A DNA stretch of 64,000 nucleotides. Source: Bradyrhizobium ivorense. GTDB taxonomy: Bacteria; Pseudomonadota; Alphaproteobacteria; Rhizobiales; Xanthobacteraceae. Positions 8,846-17,666 of this stretch are shown one piece after another (the first letter of the stretch is position 1; the number at the start of each line of letters is the position of its first letter). The position numbers and the translations under genes were made by a program. The stretch covers positions 372,001 to 436,000 of the forward strand of contig NZ_CAADFC020000033.1 of NCBI RefSeq assembly GCF_900696085.1, written 5' to 3'. A model generated the notes under the pieces. The model was not told where the DNA came from and ran no database searches. It saw nothing but the letters and a program-made list of their open reading frames with translations.

Positions 8846-8906
8846 CTGACGACTGATGAAGAGTATCGATTTATCACTGACGAATGTCAATAATCGTCAC
8901 TGATAA
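8846..8906. promoter_or_regulatory. Operator region of the efflux operon
   Basis: Contains CTGACGACTG (8846-8855) and CTGACGAATG (8877-8886). The second lies in an inverted repeat: TTATCACTGACG (8871-8882) is mirrored by CGTCACTGATAA (8895-8906) with one mismatch and a 12-bp spacer. This lies 18-78 bp upstream of the adaptor start codon, where a TetR repressor would act. Confidence 0.5.
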
Positions 8907-9019
8907 CCAATTCGTGAGATTTGGGTGATTAACGGGTGATTCACCGTGTGGGCTGCCGTCGCCGGAAGGAGCCAAACGGATCGCGCGATGAGGTGCAGGA
9001 CCGGATGGGTAGCGCGAAC

Positions 9020-10345
9020 TTACTTCGTGCCGGCGAACTCGGCCTTGGTCTCGTGGCCGCCGAGGAACACCAGCAGGCCCGCGACCAGCGGCAGCAGCGA
9101 CAGCACCAGCAAGCCCGTGGACGTGCTGCCGGTCGCTTCCTTGACCCAGCCGATCAGATACGGACCGCCGAACCCGGCGAGGTTGCCGATCGAGTTGATC
9201 AGCGCGATCGCGCCGGCGGCCGCGGTGCCGGACAGCCAGGCGGTCGGCAGTGTCCAGAACACCGCAAAGCAGCAGAACACGCCGATCGCCGCGATCGTCA
9301 GCACGATCATGGTGATGGTCGGATCGGTGATGTAGCTGGAGATGCCGAGCGCCAGCGCGGTCAGCAGCAGCGGCGCGCCGACGTGGAAGACGCGCTCGCG
9401 CGTGGCGTCGGAATGGCGCGCCCACAGGATCATCGCGATGGTGCCGAACAGATAGGGGATCGCGGTGACGAAGCCGGTCTGCGCGTTGGTGAGGCCGAAC
9501 GCCTTGACGATCTGCGGCAGCCAGAACTGCATGCCGTAGAGCGCGCCGACGAAGCCGAAATAGATCGCGCTGAGCGCCAGCACCTTTGGCGAGGCCAGCG
9601 CCTCGCCCAGCGAGAAATGCTTCACCGCCTGCTTGGCCGCGATCTCGGCGTCGAGCTTTGCCTTCAGCCACGCCTTCTGCTCGGCCGAGAGCCAGTCGGC
9701 CTTCTCCGGCTTGTCGGTGAGATAGAACCAGGTGACGATGCCGAGCAGCACCGAGGGAATGCCCTCGATGATGAACAGCCCCTGCCAGCCCTTCAGCCCC
9801 ATCGCGCCGTCGAGCCCGAGCAGGAGACCCGAGATCGGCGCGCCGATCACGGTCGAGACCGGCACGGCGAGCGCGAACGCGGCGAGGAAGCGCGCGCGGT
9901 ATTGGGCCGGATACCAGTAGGTGAGATAGAGGATGATGCCGGGGAAGAAGCCGGCCTCGGCGACGCCGAGCAGGAAGCGCAGCACATAGAAGCTGGTCTC
10001 GCCCGAGACGGTTGCCATCAGCGCCGAGATGACGCCCCAGGTCACCATGATGCGGGCGATCCACTTGCTGGCGCCGAACTTCTCCAGCGCCAGATTGCTC
10101 GGCACCTCGAAGATGAAGTAGCCGATGAAGAAGATGCCGGCGCCGAGCGAGAACACCACCGGCGTGAACTTCATGTCCGCGTTCATGGTCAGCGCGGCGA
10201 AGCCGAGATTGACGCGGTCGAGATAGGAGAAGAAGTAGGCCAGGATCAGGAACGGTATCAGCCGCCACGAGATTGCACGGATCGTCGATGTTTCGACTTC
10301 GCTACGTGCGGCGCCGTCGGACGCGAAGGTTGTGGTCTGGCTCAT
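9020..10345 (-). CDS. MFS transporter, anion:cation symporter (ACS) family
   Basis: 441 residues, 12 predicted membrane helices. The ACS signature YFFSYLDRVNLGFAAL in helix 1 and RFLLGVAEAGFFPGIILYL in helix 4 are typical of carriers for organic acids such as tartrate, phthalate, hydroxyphenylacetate or sugar acids. GGGGG lies before the ATG at 10345. The gene stands alone, with the efflux operon promoter downstream and a repeat upstream. The substrate cannot be assigned. Confidence 0.88.
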   Translation of the reverse strand: MSQTTTFASDGAARSEVETSTIRAISWRLIPFLILAYFFSYLDRVNLGFAALTMNADMKFTPVVFSLGAGIFFIGYFIFEVPSNLALEKFGASKWIARIMVTWGVISALMATVSGETSFYVLRFLLGVAEAGFFPGIILYLTYWYPAQYRARFLAAFALAVPVSTVIGAPISGLLLGLDGAMGLKGWQGLFIIEGIPSVLLGIVTWFYLTDKPEKADWLSAEQKAWLKAKLDAEIAAKQAVKHFSLGEALASPKVLALSAIYFGFVGALYGMQFWLPQIVKAFGLTNAQTGFVTAIPYLFGTIAMILWARHSDATRERVFHVGAPLLLTALALGISSYITDPTITMIVLTIAAIGVFCCFAVFWTLPTAWLSGTAAAGAIALINSIGNLAGFGGPYLIGWVKEATGSTSTGLLVLSLLPLVAGLLVFLGGHETKAEFAGTK

Positions 10346-10477
10346 TGGTTTCCCCCCGGGCTATTGCTTGGCTTGAGGATTATTGGGTCACCCCGCATTG
10401 AGCAATGGCAAAATCTCATAGCTCACAGCGCCAAACGGGAACCGAGTGGGACAGCGATCGGCCGAACCGACCACCAC

Positions 10478-10557
10478 CGTCATTGCGAGCGGAGCGAAGC
10501 AATCCATGGCTCCGCATATGCGGCTCGATGGATTGCTTCGCTCCGCTCGCAACGACG
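10478..10557. repeat. Family B palindromic repeat, copy 3
   Basis: CGTCATTGCGAGCGGAGCGA at one end and CGCTCGCAACGACG at the other. It lies between the MFS gene and the YcaQ-like gene, and could act as a hairpin terminator. Confidence 0.85.
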
Positions 10558-10571
10558 GATAGAAGTGAGCC

Positions 10572-11735
10572 CTACTCCGCCAGCTGAAAGCGCTCGAAGC
10601 GGCCGAGTTCGTCCTCGATGCGGCGCTTCAGCTCCTTGCGCGCAGCTTGCTTCTTGCCGTTGCCGACCCAGGTCCATTTCTGCATCAAGAGCTTCTTGTT
10701 CTGGCGGTCGGTCTTGAGGTCGATGGCGGCGACGATGTCGTCGCCGACCAGCACCGGCAGGGCAAAATAGCCGAACACGCGCTTTTCTTTCGGCACATAG
10801 GCCTCGAAACGATGGCCGTAGCCGAAGAACAACTCGGTGCGCTTGCGCTGGATGATCAGGGGATCGAACGGCGACAGGATGTGGACCAGGCCCGGATCGG
10901 CATCGCCAACCTGCTCCAGCAGCTCCGGCCGAACCCAGTGCTCCTGCTTGCCGGCGCCCTCGAGCGCGAGCGGGATCAGCTCCTTGCGGCGGACGCGCGC
11001 CTCGATCAAGCGGCGCACCGCCTTCTTGCTCGGCGCATCGAGATGGCAGACCGAATCCAGGCTGACGACGCCCTGCGAACGCAGCGCGCGGTCGAGCAGA
11101 TAGGCCGTCTGCTCCGACGCCGACGCCGGCTTCGGCGGCTTGTCCCAGCCGAAATGCCGCGTCATCAGCTCATAGGTCTTGAGCATGCCGTTGCGCTCGC
11201 TGACCGTGGCGACGCCGCCGTAGAAGGCGAGCTGCAGCGCGCGCTTGGACGGCTTGCGGCTCTGCCACAGATGCTCCTTCTCGGTCAGCACGTCGTCGTC
11301 GATGTCGCGGATGGTGAGCGGGCCGGCGCGCAGCAGCCGCATGATCTTGCGGGTGTCGGCCGGCGTGACGGACGAATACCATTGATGACCGTCGCGCTTG
11401 TGCGCCTTCATCGCCGGCAGGAAGAAGCGAAAATCCTTCGACGGCACGTAGGACAGCGCGTGCGTCCAATACTCGAACACGCTCTTGTCGGTGCTCTGCG
11501 CCTGCTTGAGGTCGGCGCGGCGATAGTCCGGAATCCGCGAGAACAGGATGTGGTGATGGCAACGCTCGATCACGTTGATGGTGTCGATCTGCACATAGCC
11601 GAGATGGTCGACGGCATCAGCCACCGCCGACGCGCCCTCGGCGAACGGCGCTCTGGTATCGAGCCGCTGCGCGCGCAGCCAGATGCGGCGGGCGGCGGCA
11701 TTGCTCAACGGCTGGGGGTCGGCTCGGCGGGGCAT
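10572..11735 (-). CDS. Winged-helix DNA glycosylase-like protein (YcaQ/AlkZ family)
   Basis: 387 residues. Members of this family (HTH_42, YcaQ) unhook interstrand DNA crosslinks or remove bulky alkyl adducts. The stretch GYVQIDTINVIERCHHHILFSR carries the QID motif that matches the catalytic Q-hydrophobic-D of YcaQ. Repeated winged-helix segments follow, and HILSPFDPLIIQRKR near the C-terminus is also typical. The frame is open to 11873, but residue conservation begins near MPRRADPQPLS, so I place the start at 11735. The gene stands alone. Substrate range is inferred from the family. Confidence 0.82.
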   Translation of the reverse strand: MPRRADPQPLSNAAARRIWLRAQRLDTRAPFAEGASAVADAVDHLGYVQIDTINVIERCHHHILFSRIPDYRRADLKQAQSTDKSVFEYWTHALSYVPSKDFRFFLPAMKAHKRDGHQWYSSVTPADTRKIMRLLRAGPLTIRDIDDDVLTEKEHLWQSRKPSKRALQLAFYGGVATVSERNGMLKTYELMTRHFGWDKPPKPASASEQTAYLLDRALRSQGVVSLDSVCHLDAPSKKAVRRLIEARVRRKELIPLALEGAGKQEHWVRPELLEQVGDADPGLVHILSPFDPLIIQRKRTELFFGYGHRFEAYVPKEKRVFGYFALPVLVGDDIVAAIDLKTDRQNKKLLMQKWTWVGNGKKQAARKELKRRIEDELGRFERFQLAE

Positions 11736-11960
11736 TTGCCCGGCAATGTAGTGAGATTCGCGCGATTGTGGAGAGCGGTCCGGCTGCGCGTCATCAGTCC
11801 AGCGCTTTGCCCGTTCCGGCACCGTGCCGGTCGACATCCCGGTCACCGACAACGCAACCGTGACCAAGATCACATTCGAAGGTTTGAACCGGTCCTAGAG
11901 TTCCCGCATCAAAACGACAGCAAGCCAGATCTGGTTGGCACGATTTCAAGGACCAAAGCC

Positions 11961-12605
11961 ATGACCCGCTCTCTCTCCGTTTCCCTTCTGACGATCGGCG
12001 CTGCGCTGTCGATGACGGCGGGCCTCGCACTGGCCGGCAGCGACACCGTTCCCGCCGCCAAGATCCTCGATGCGCTGAAGCCGAAATCGGCCACCCGCGG
12101 CCTGTCGGCCGGCCCGCAGGTCGACCCCGCGGCCTCGGCCAAGGAATCGGCCAAGGAAGCCGGCTTCCTCAACAGCGTCCGCAACCGCTCCACCCGTTCG
12201 CTGTCATCAGGCGAACGCCAGGAGATCGCCGAGATCGCCGCCAACAAGCCGAAGATCGATCTGGAGATCCACTTCGACTACAACTCCGCCGACATCAGCA
12301 AGGGCTCGACCCAGGCGGTGCAGGAACTCGGCAAGGCGCTGTCGGACGCCAGCCTGAAGGGCTCGACCTTCGTGCTCGCCGGCCACACCGATGCGGTCGG
12401 CGGCGAGAGCTACAACCAGGATCTGTCGGAGCGTCGCGCCGACACCATCAAGAAATACCTGGTCGAGCATTACGGCCTGATCGGTTCCAACCTCGTCACC
12501 GTCGGTTACGGCAAGACCAAGCCGAAGGATCCGAACGCGCCGTTCGACCCGACCAACCGCCGCGTGCAGGTCGTGAACATGGAGACCAAGACCGCGTCGC
12601 AGTAG
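11961..12605 (+). CDS. OmpA family protein
   Basis: 214 residues. A Sec signal peptide is followed by a linker and a C-terminal OmpA peptidoglycan-binding domain (about 97-205), with IHFDYNSADIS, the loop GHTDAVGGESYNQDLSERRA and NRRVQVV at the end. It probably anchors the outer membrane or a periplasmic lipid-linked part to peptidoglycan. I chose the ATG at 11961, with AAGGA upstream; the longer open frame upstream is antisense to the YcaQ-like gene. It has no beta-barrel domain, so it is not a full OmpA porin. Confidence 0.9.
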   Translation: MTRSLSVSLLTIGAALSMTAGLALAGSDTVPAAKILDALKPKSATRGLSAGPQVDPAASAKESAKEAGFLNSVRNRSTRSLSSGERQEIAEIAANKPKIDLEIHFDYNSADISKGSTQAVQELGKALSDASLKGSTFVLAGHTDAVGGESYNQDLSERRADTIKKYLVEHYGLIGSNLVTVGYGKTKPKDPNAPFDPTNRRVQVVNMETKTASQ

Positions 12606-12622
12606 GCGTTGCTGCCTCCTCC

Positions 12623-12743
12623 CGTCATTGCGAGGAGCGAAGCGACGAAGCAATCCATGTCTCCGCTTGCGTGGAGGGATGGATTGCTTCGCGGAGCCTG
12701 TCATCGGGCGCGCGTTCGCGCGACCCGTTGGCTCGCAATGACG
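12623..12743. repeat. Family B palindromic repeat, extended copy 4
   Basis: Sits between the convergent ompA-like and glycosyltransferase genes. It carries the same 43-bp block (12692-12734) as the copy at 7598-7716, with one base different, and the usual CGTCATTGCGAG/CTCGCAATGACG ends. It could form a strong two-way terminator hairpin. Confidence 0.85.
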
Positions 12744-12747
12744 AGAC

Positions 12748-14040
12748 TTAGATCCAGCTCTGGAACAGCATCAACCGGTTAAACGTCGCCATCGACGTTT
12801 CGACGATCGCCGCCGTGACCGGCAGCATTGCGACGAAGCCGATGCAGCCGACCGCCACGAACGCCCACAGCAGCCAGCGCGGCGCTCCCTTGCGGGTCAG
12901 CGCATAGACCAGCGCGTAGCTCGCCGTGGTCGCCGCCGGCAGATAGTAATAGATGAAGCCGAGCGTGCGCGGCAGCAGCGCCCAGGCGAGATAGGGGCCG
13001 AGATAGAACGCCAGCACCAGGAATGCGTCGCGCTGGCGCGCCACGATCCAGTCGCGCAACGCGACAACGAGCGCGATCAGCGCCGGCCACAGGATCAGCG
13101 GATTGCCGAGAAACACCACCGCCGCGATCCGGTCATCGCTGAGCTTGTCGAAGAGATACCAGACCGGCCGCACCAGGAGCGGCCATGACGGCCACGGGCT
13201 CATATAGGTGTGGCCTGCGATCGCGGTCGTGGTGTTGTCGGCAAAGATGCGGCGCTGCGCCTCCACGATCGCGGAGACCGAGAAACCGTATAACGGCACG
13301 AAGGTCGCGAGATAGACGACCGCCGGGATCAGCACGAAGCAGGCGATGAAGTGATGGACGCGAAAATCCGGCCACAGGTCCGGCCGGTACCAGTCCTCGG
13401 CAGTGGCGTCGGCAAAGCGGGTGCGCCAGCTCCGCAGCAGGCTGACAGCCGCGACGATGACGATACAGGTCGCGAGCACGAACAGGCCGCTCCATTTGCA
13501 GGCGGCCGAAAAGCCCGCGGCAAGCCCCGCCAGCGCGAAAGCGAGCTGCGGCCGCTGCTGCCTGAAGCCATGGATGAACGCCGCGATCGCGAACAAGCCG
13601 AAGGCCAGCGCGAAAATATCCAGCATCGCGATCCGCGACTGTACGAACAGCATCTGGTTGAAGAAGGCGAGCAGCGTGGCCGCGAGCGCGCGTCCCTGTG
13701 CGGCGAACAGCGCGAGGCCGCCGAGATAGACGCCGACCAGCGCCAGCGCACCGAACAGCGCGGCGGGATAGCGCCAGCCAAACGGATTGTCGCCAAACAC
13801 TTTGATGGAGCGTGCGATGATCTCCTTGGCCAGGGGCGGATGCATCGGGTTGAGGATCGGCGCCTCCGGCGCCGGCGAGAGCATCTGCCGCGCCGCCGGC
13901 ACGTAGTGCACCTCGTCGAAATAGAGCTTGTCGGGCACCGTGATCCCGATCAGCAGCACCATGTGGGCGACGACGAAGATGATCGCGGCGACGACGGCCG
14001 TGCGCGGCAGAACAGAATGTGAATCGGGTTGGACGCTCAC
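12748..14040 (-). CDS. PMT-family glycosyltransferase (GT39-like), membrane protein
   Basis: 430 residues with many membrane helices. It has the first-loop signature YFDEVHYVPAARQML, whose DE pair is catalytic in protein O-mannosyltransferases, and MHPPLAKEIIA. The family transfers a sugar from a polyprenyl phosphate to a protein or glycan on the periplasmic side. ATG at 14040. The protein is shorter than eukaryotic PMTs and lacks a MIR domain. The acceptor is unknown, and no glycan cluster surrounds it. Confidence 0.82.
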   Translation of the reverse strand: MSVQPDSHSVLPRTAVVAAIIFVVAHMVLLIGITVPDKLYFDEVHYVPAARQMLSPAPEAPILNPMHPPLAKEIIARSIKVFGDNPFGWRYPAALFGALALVGVYLGGLALFAAQGRALAATLLAFFNQMLFVQSRIAMLDIFALAFGLFAIAAFIHGFRQQRPQLAFALAGLAAGFSAACKWSGLFVLATCIVIVAAVSLLRSWRTRFADATAEDWYRPDLWPDFRVHHFIACFVLIPAVVYLATFVPLYGFSVSAIVEAQRRIFADNTTTAIAGHTYMSPWPSWPLLVRPVWYLFDKLSDDRIAAVVFLGNPLILWPALIALVVALRDWIVARQRDAFLVLAFYLGPYLAWALLPRTLGFIYYYLPAATTASYALVYALTRKGAPRWLLWAFVAVGCIGFVAMLPVTAAIVETSMATFNRLMLFQSWI

Positions 14041-14282
14041 GGATTGGACGCAATGCGAGGCGAACGCATGTGAGCGAAGGAGCTAGGTTGGCGTCGTGGC
14101 GCGTGATGTGTGTGAGCGGAACTTACGTTCATATCCACCGCATTGAACGAATTCACCTTCGTCGGTAACGAGCCTACAGTATCAGATGCAAGCGCGATCC
14201 GGTACGATGACAAAGGGTCTTGCAACGCGGCTGATCGACCGCGGCGTCGGGTTGCGGATCGATGCTTGATCCGCCGAGCTGC

Positions 14283-16373
14283 CTAGCTTCTGGATTTCTT
14301 CGCTGACTTTTTCGGTGCTGCCTTGCGCTTTCGAACGGCCTTGGCGACCTTCTTGGCTTTTCGGGCCGGCTTGGCCTTCTTTGCCTTCTTTGCAGTTTTG
14401 ACCTTCTTGGCCTTTTTGACCTTCTTGGCAGTGGCGCCCGGCTTGGTCGCGCCAGCCGTTGTCTTGCCCGTTGCGGTCGATCCCGGTCCCGGCTCCAGCA
14501 CCGAGCCCCTGCGTTTGGTGATGGGGAATTTCGGGATGCGCGCCGCGAGTGGCTGACCCTCCGAAACCCAGAACAGACGCTCCAGCATCGCCATGCTCGA
14601 TGGATCGAAGTAGCGGTCCTGCCAGCTGTCGTTTGGCTCGTTGTGCTTCCAGCTGACGACCTGATCGAAGAATTTCGAGGCGGGGAAGTTCTTCTTCTGA
14701 TCCTTGTCGCCACCCGCCTTCATCCAGGCTGCGTTGGCGAGCCGCTGGGCCTTCAGCATCTGGTAGTAACGCCAGCGATAGTGGCTGTAGATGTCGAAGA
14801 CGTGGGTCGCGTAGGCCTGGGCGATGCGGCGGTCGCCGCGCAGGATCAGCAAGTTCTCGTCGTTGTTGTGGGAGGCACGATAGCCCAGATTGTGGCTGCC
14901 GGTCGCAACGACGCAGTTGGTCGGGGAGAATGGATCGATCACGACGATCTTGTCGTGCACGATCGCATTGCCGAACCGGTAGAACTCCTTTTCCCATTCC
15001 GCAAAGCCGTCGAGAATGCCCGCCGGCGCGATCACGTCGGCGTCCTCGTCCGGATCCCGGAATTTCATGAATTCCTCGGCCTCGGCCTGATCGCTGATCA
15101 CACCGCGGATCAACAGATACGGCTTCTTCTCCGATACGCCGGACAGGAACTTGACGATTGTGGAAATTTCCGAGCCGGCGCCGCCGGGCTGGAAGCAAAG
15201 GAACATCACCGCCTGCTCGGCGGCCTCGCAGAGCGCAAACAACTGCTTGAGGTCGGGCGGCAGCTTGGCGGGTTTTCTGATTAGCCCCGGCATGTTCGGA
15301 GAGAACCACACCTGCGCGCTCGGGCCGCCCGCGATTGCAAGCGCGGGCCGCGGCTTGGCATCGTCCTTGCGCAGCGTGTCGCCCTGTATGTCCGGCATCG
15401 GCTCGGGCGTCGGAGGAATGCCGGCCGTCTCGGCGTCGGCCTTAAGCTCATGCCAATAGTCGAGATACTGTTTGGCAAGGTCGGACGATTCGACGATCAT
15501 GCAGTTGTTGGATTGGGTGCAGAGGCCGGTCGCGGTCCAGTTGGTGCTTCCGGTCAATACCGACTTCGGCGCGCCGTCCGGTCCGACATAGACGATGAAC
15601 TTGTTGTGGCCGATCTGCCCCTTGGGCATGTAGCGCCGGGTCAGTGGCTTGCCTGCCAGTTGTTCCGCCGCGAAGGCATTGCCGTCGTCATATGGCTTTC
15701 CATCGTCGCCGGTCCCGTTGTTCGACAGGATGATCTCGACCTTGTCGAGCGAGACCAGTTCGGCGATCAGCTGGGTGTCGGTCAGTTCGTACAGCGACGC
15801 ATAGCACTTGCCGCCTTCCAGCTTGGCGCGCTTGATGATCGACAGCAAGGCATCAAGCAGCTGTCCGGTCAGGCCGAGCCTGATCGGGTCGCCCTCCTTC
15901 CTGATATGCGGATCCAGCGCGGCCGGCGACGGCTTCTTGCCTTCGGCGATCAGCGCTCGTGACAGGTGTTGGGTGGAGAGAATGCCGCGGTTGAAATAGA
16001 CGCGGATATTTCCATAGGTGTCGGTCGCGGTGACCGCCGGGGTAATCATCGGCTTGAAGTTCGGCACCGGCTGCGGGTTTTGCGGCGGCCCCTGCATCGG
16101 CACGATCTTGTAGCGGACGGGTTTGCCACGCTCAGGCGCAAGGTCGCGCCAGCGAAAGTTGGCGATAGGCTGCAGCGTGGTCGGCTTTGCGATCCACTTG
16201 TTGGGATCGGTCTCCTCGAATCCAACGTGCGATGTGAGCGGCACTTCGGGGAGATCGACGTCCGCGGGGAGACGATACACGGCGAAGCCAAGACACCCGG
16301 GCAGCTTCTCGTCGATGCTCCAGCCGATCTGCACGACATCGTTGTTCGCGTATGCGATTGCCTTCGCCGCCAT
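14283..16373 (-). CDS. Phospholipase D-like protein with lysine-rich histone-H1-like tail
   Basis: 696 residues. It has two PLD half-sites. The first has H256-x-K258 (IGHNKFIVY) followed by GSTNWT at 275. The second has H473-x-K475 (VHDKIVVID) followed by GSHN at 492 and ENLL at 506. PLD enzymes cleave phosphodiester bonds in lipids or nucleic acids through a His nucleophile. Residues about 632-696 are a Lys/Ala/Pro-rich tail like histone H1, with repeated KKAKK units. No signal peptide is evident, so it is probably cytoplasmic. The start at 16373 has a GAGGGGG stretch upstream. DNA binding by the tail is inference; a nuclease role is possible. Confidence 0.8.
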   Translation of the reverse strand: MAAKAIAYANNDVVQIGWSIDEKLPGCLGFAVYRLPADVDLPEVPLTSHVGFEETDPNKWIAKPTTLQPIANFRWRDLAPERGKPVRYKIVPMQGPPQNPQPVPNFKPMITPAVTATDTYGNIRVYFNRGILSTQHLSRALIAEGKKPSPAALDPHIRKEGDPIRLGLTGQLLDALLSIIKRAKLEGGKCYASLYELTDTQLIAELVSLDKVEIILSNNGTGDDGKPYDDGNAFAAEQLAGKPLTRRYMPKGQIGHNKFIVYVGPDGAPKSVLTGSTNWTATGLCTQSNNCMIVESSDLAKQYLDYWHELKADAETAGIPPTPEPMPDIQGDTLRKDDAKPRPALAIAGGPSAQVWFSPNMPGLIRKPAKLPPDLKQLFALCEAAEQAVMFLCFQPGGAGSEISTIVKFLSGVSEKKPYLLIRGVISDQAEAEEFMKFRDPDEDADVIAPAGILDGFAEWEKEFYRFGNAIVHDKIVVIDPFSPTNCVVATGSHNLGYRASHNNDENLLILRGDRRIAQAYATHVFDIYSHYRWRYYQMLKAQRLANAAWMKAGGDKDQKKNFPASKFFDQVVSWKHNEPNDSWQDRYFDPSSMAMLERLFWVSEGQPLAARIPKFPITKRRGSVLEPGPGSTATGKTTAGATKPGATAKKVKKAKKVKTAKKAKKAKPARKAKKVAKAVRKRKAAPKKSAKKSRS

Positions 16374-16553
16374 CACCGCCCCCTCTGATGCAGACGTGCT
16401 GATACAGACCTGCGTGCGTTGTAGCAGGACACCTGAATCAAGGCAACCTGTAGTTGTTTCAATGCAAAAGGCGACGAAGAAAGTTTGTCGGATGCTGGCG
16501 CGGAGGGCCGCGCCGGCTCGACTGGAGATCACATTCGCGGGGCTGCTCAGCCC

Positions 16554-16588
16554 GAAACAAAAGCCGGCCGGACCGTGCTCCGGCCGGC
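16554..16588 (-). terminator. Rho-independent terminator after the PhnB-like VOC gene
   Basis: On the minus strand, GCCGGCCGGA, a 6-nt loop and TCCGGCCGGC form a perfect 10-bp stem followed by TTTTGTTTC. It begins about 25 nt after the stop codon at 16614. Confidence 0.8.
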
Positions 16589-16613
16589 GCCGCCACGGTT
16601 CACCCAGGACGCA

Positions 16614-17096
16614 TCACACGCCCTGATAGGCCCGGCGCAGGCCTTCGACATCGAGCTTGATCATGCCGAGCATCGCCTGCATCGCGCGTCCGGCGCCGGC
16701 CGGGTCCGGTCCGGCGATGGTGTCGTGAACGGCCGTGGGCACGATCTGCCACGGCACGCCGAAGCGATCGCGCAGCCAGCCGCACTGCTCCGCCTTGCCG
16801 CCATCGGCGAGCAAGGCGTCCCAGAGCCGGTCGACCTCGGCCTGATCGGCGCAATCGATCGAGAACGAGGCGGCGTGCGAATATTCCATCTTCATGCCGC
16901 CGTTCAGCGCGATGTAGCTCTGGCCGGCCAGCGTGAAATAGACCACCAGCACCGTGCCGGCCTTGCCGGCCGGGCAGTCGACGACGTTCTTCTGGACCTT
17001 CTCGATCCGGGAATTCGGTAGCAGCGAGACGTAGAAGTTAGCGGCCTCCTCGGCCTCGCCGTCGAACCACAGGCAGGGCGACACTTTTGACATCAT
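16614..17096 (-). CDS. VOC family protein, PhnB/3-demethylubiquinone methyltransferase-like
   Basis: 160 residues, a small glyoxalase-fold protein of the PhnB-like group. MSKVSPCLWFDGEAEEAANFY at the N-terminus, then LNGG and RFGVPWQIVPTA near the C-terminus are typical. Such proteins often have no assigned reaction. The start is MM at 17096/17093. It follows a second VOC gene at 17125 by 28 nt and is closed by a strong terminator, so the two form a small operon. Confidence 0.85.
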   Translation of the reverse strand: MMSKVSPCLWFDGEAEEAANFYVSLLPNSRIEKVQKNVVDCPAGKAGTVLVVYFTLAGQSYIALNGGMKMEYSHAASFSIDCADQAEVDRLWDALLADGGKAEQCGWLRDRFGVPWQIVPTAVHDTIAGPDPAGAGRAMQAMLGMIKLDVEGLRRAYQGV

Positions 17097-17124
17097 GCAA
17101 CTCTCCTCGCGTCGGCGGATGCGA

Positions 17125-17562
17125 TCAGGCGTTGGCGGCAGCCGGCTGGCCCTTGGTCGCGGCCTCGACGTCCATCCACATCACTTCCCAGATGTGGCCA
17201 TCGAGATCCTCGAAGCTGCGGCCATACATGAAGCCGTAATCCTGCTTCGGCGAAGGATCGGCGGTGCCGCCGGCGCCCGTCGCCTTGCTCACGGTGTCGT
17301 CGACCGCCTCGCGGCCGTCGGCGGAGAGGCAGATCAGCACTTCGCTCGAGGTCCTGGCGTCGGAGATCTTCTTTGGCGTGAACTGGCGGAATTTGTCGTG
17401 GGTCAGCAGCATCACGAAGATGGTCTCGGAGATCACCATGCAGGACGCGGTGTCGTCGGAGAATTGCGGATTCTTCGTCGCGCCAATTGCCTCGTAGAAG
17501 GCGGTCGATCGGGCGAGATCGGAAACCGGCAGGTTGACGAAGATCATCTTGGCTTGGGACAT
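17125..17562 (-). CDS. VOC family (glyoxalase/lactoylglutathione lyase-like) protein
   Basis: 145 residues. It has a VOC fold with FVNLPVSDLARSTAFYEAIG at the start and SFEDLDGHIWEVMWMD at the end. The family binds a divalent metal, but the precise ligands and reaction are not clear. The ATG at 17562 has AAGGAG about 9 nt upstream; the longer open frame to 17625 has no such support. It is the first gene of a two-VOC operon. Confidence 0.83.
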   Translation of the reverse strand: MSQAKMIFVNLPVSDLARSTAFYEAIGATKNPQFSDDTASCMVISETIFVMLLTHDKFRQFTPKKISDARTSSEVLICLSADGREAVDDTVSKATGAGGTADPSPKQDYGFMYGRSFEDLDGHIWEVMWMDVEAATKGQPAAANA

Positions 17563-17666
17563 GGGAAGGCACTCCTTTGGCGGGGTTGTGCCCCAAGGAC
17601 GAAGCCGAGGGCGCGCTCCCGACATTTGATCTTGAGAATTTTCGTTGCGACGTCCTGCCGCAGGCC

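Noticed and set aside
8936-10717. 593-residue open frame antisense to the MFS gene
   Set aside because: No recognisable motif, and it runs through a palindromic repeat.
14041-14282. 62-residue ORF at 14037-14225
   Set aside because: No ribosome site, unusual composition, and it begins inside the glycosyltransferase start region.
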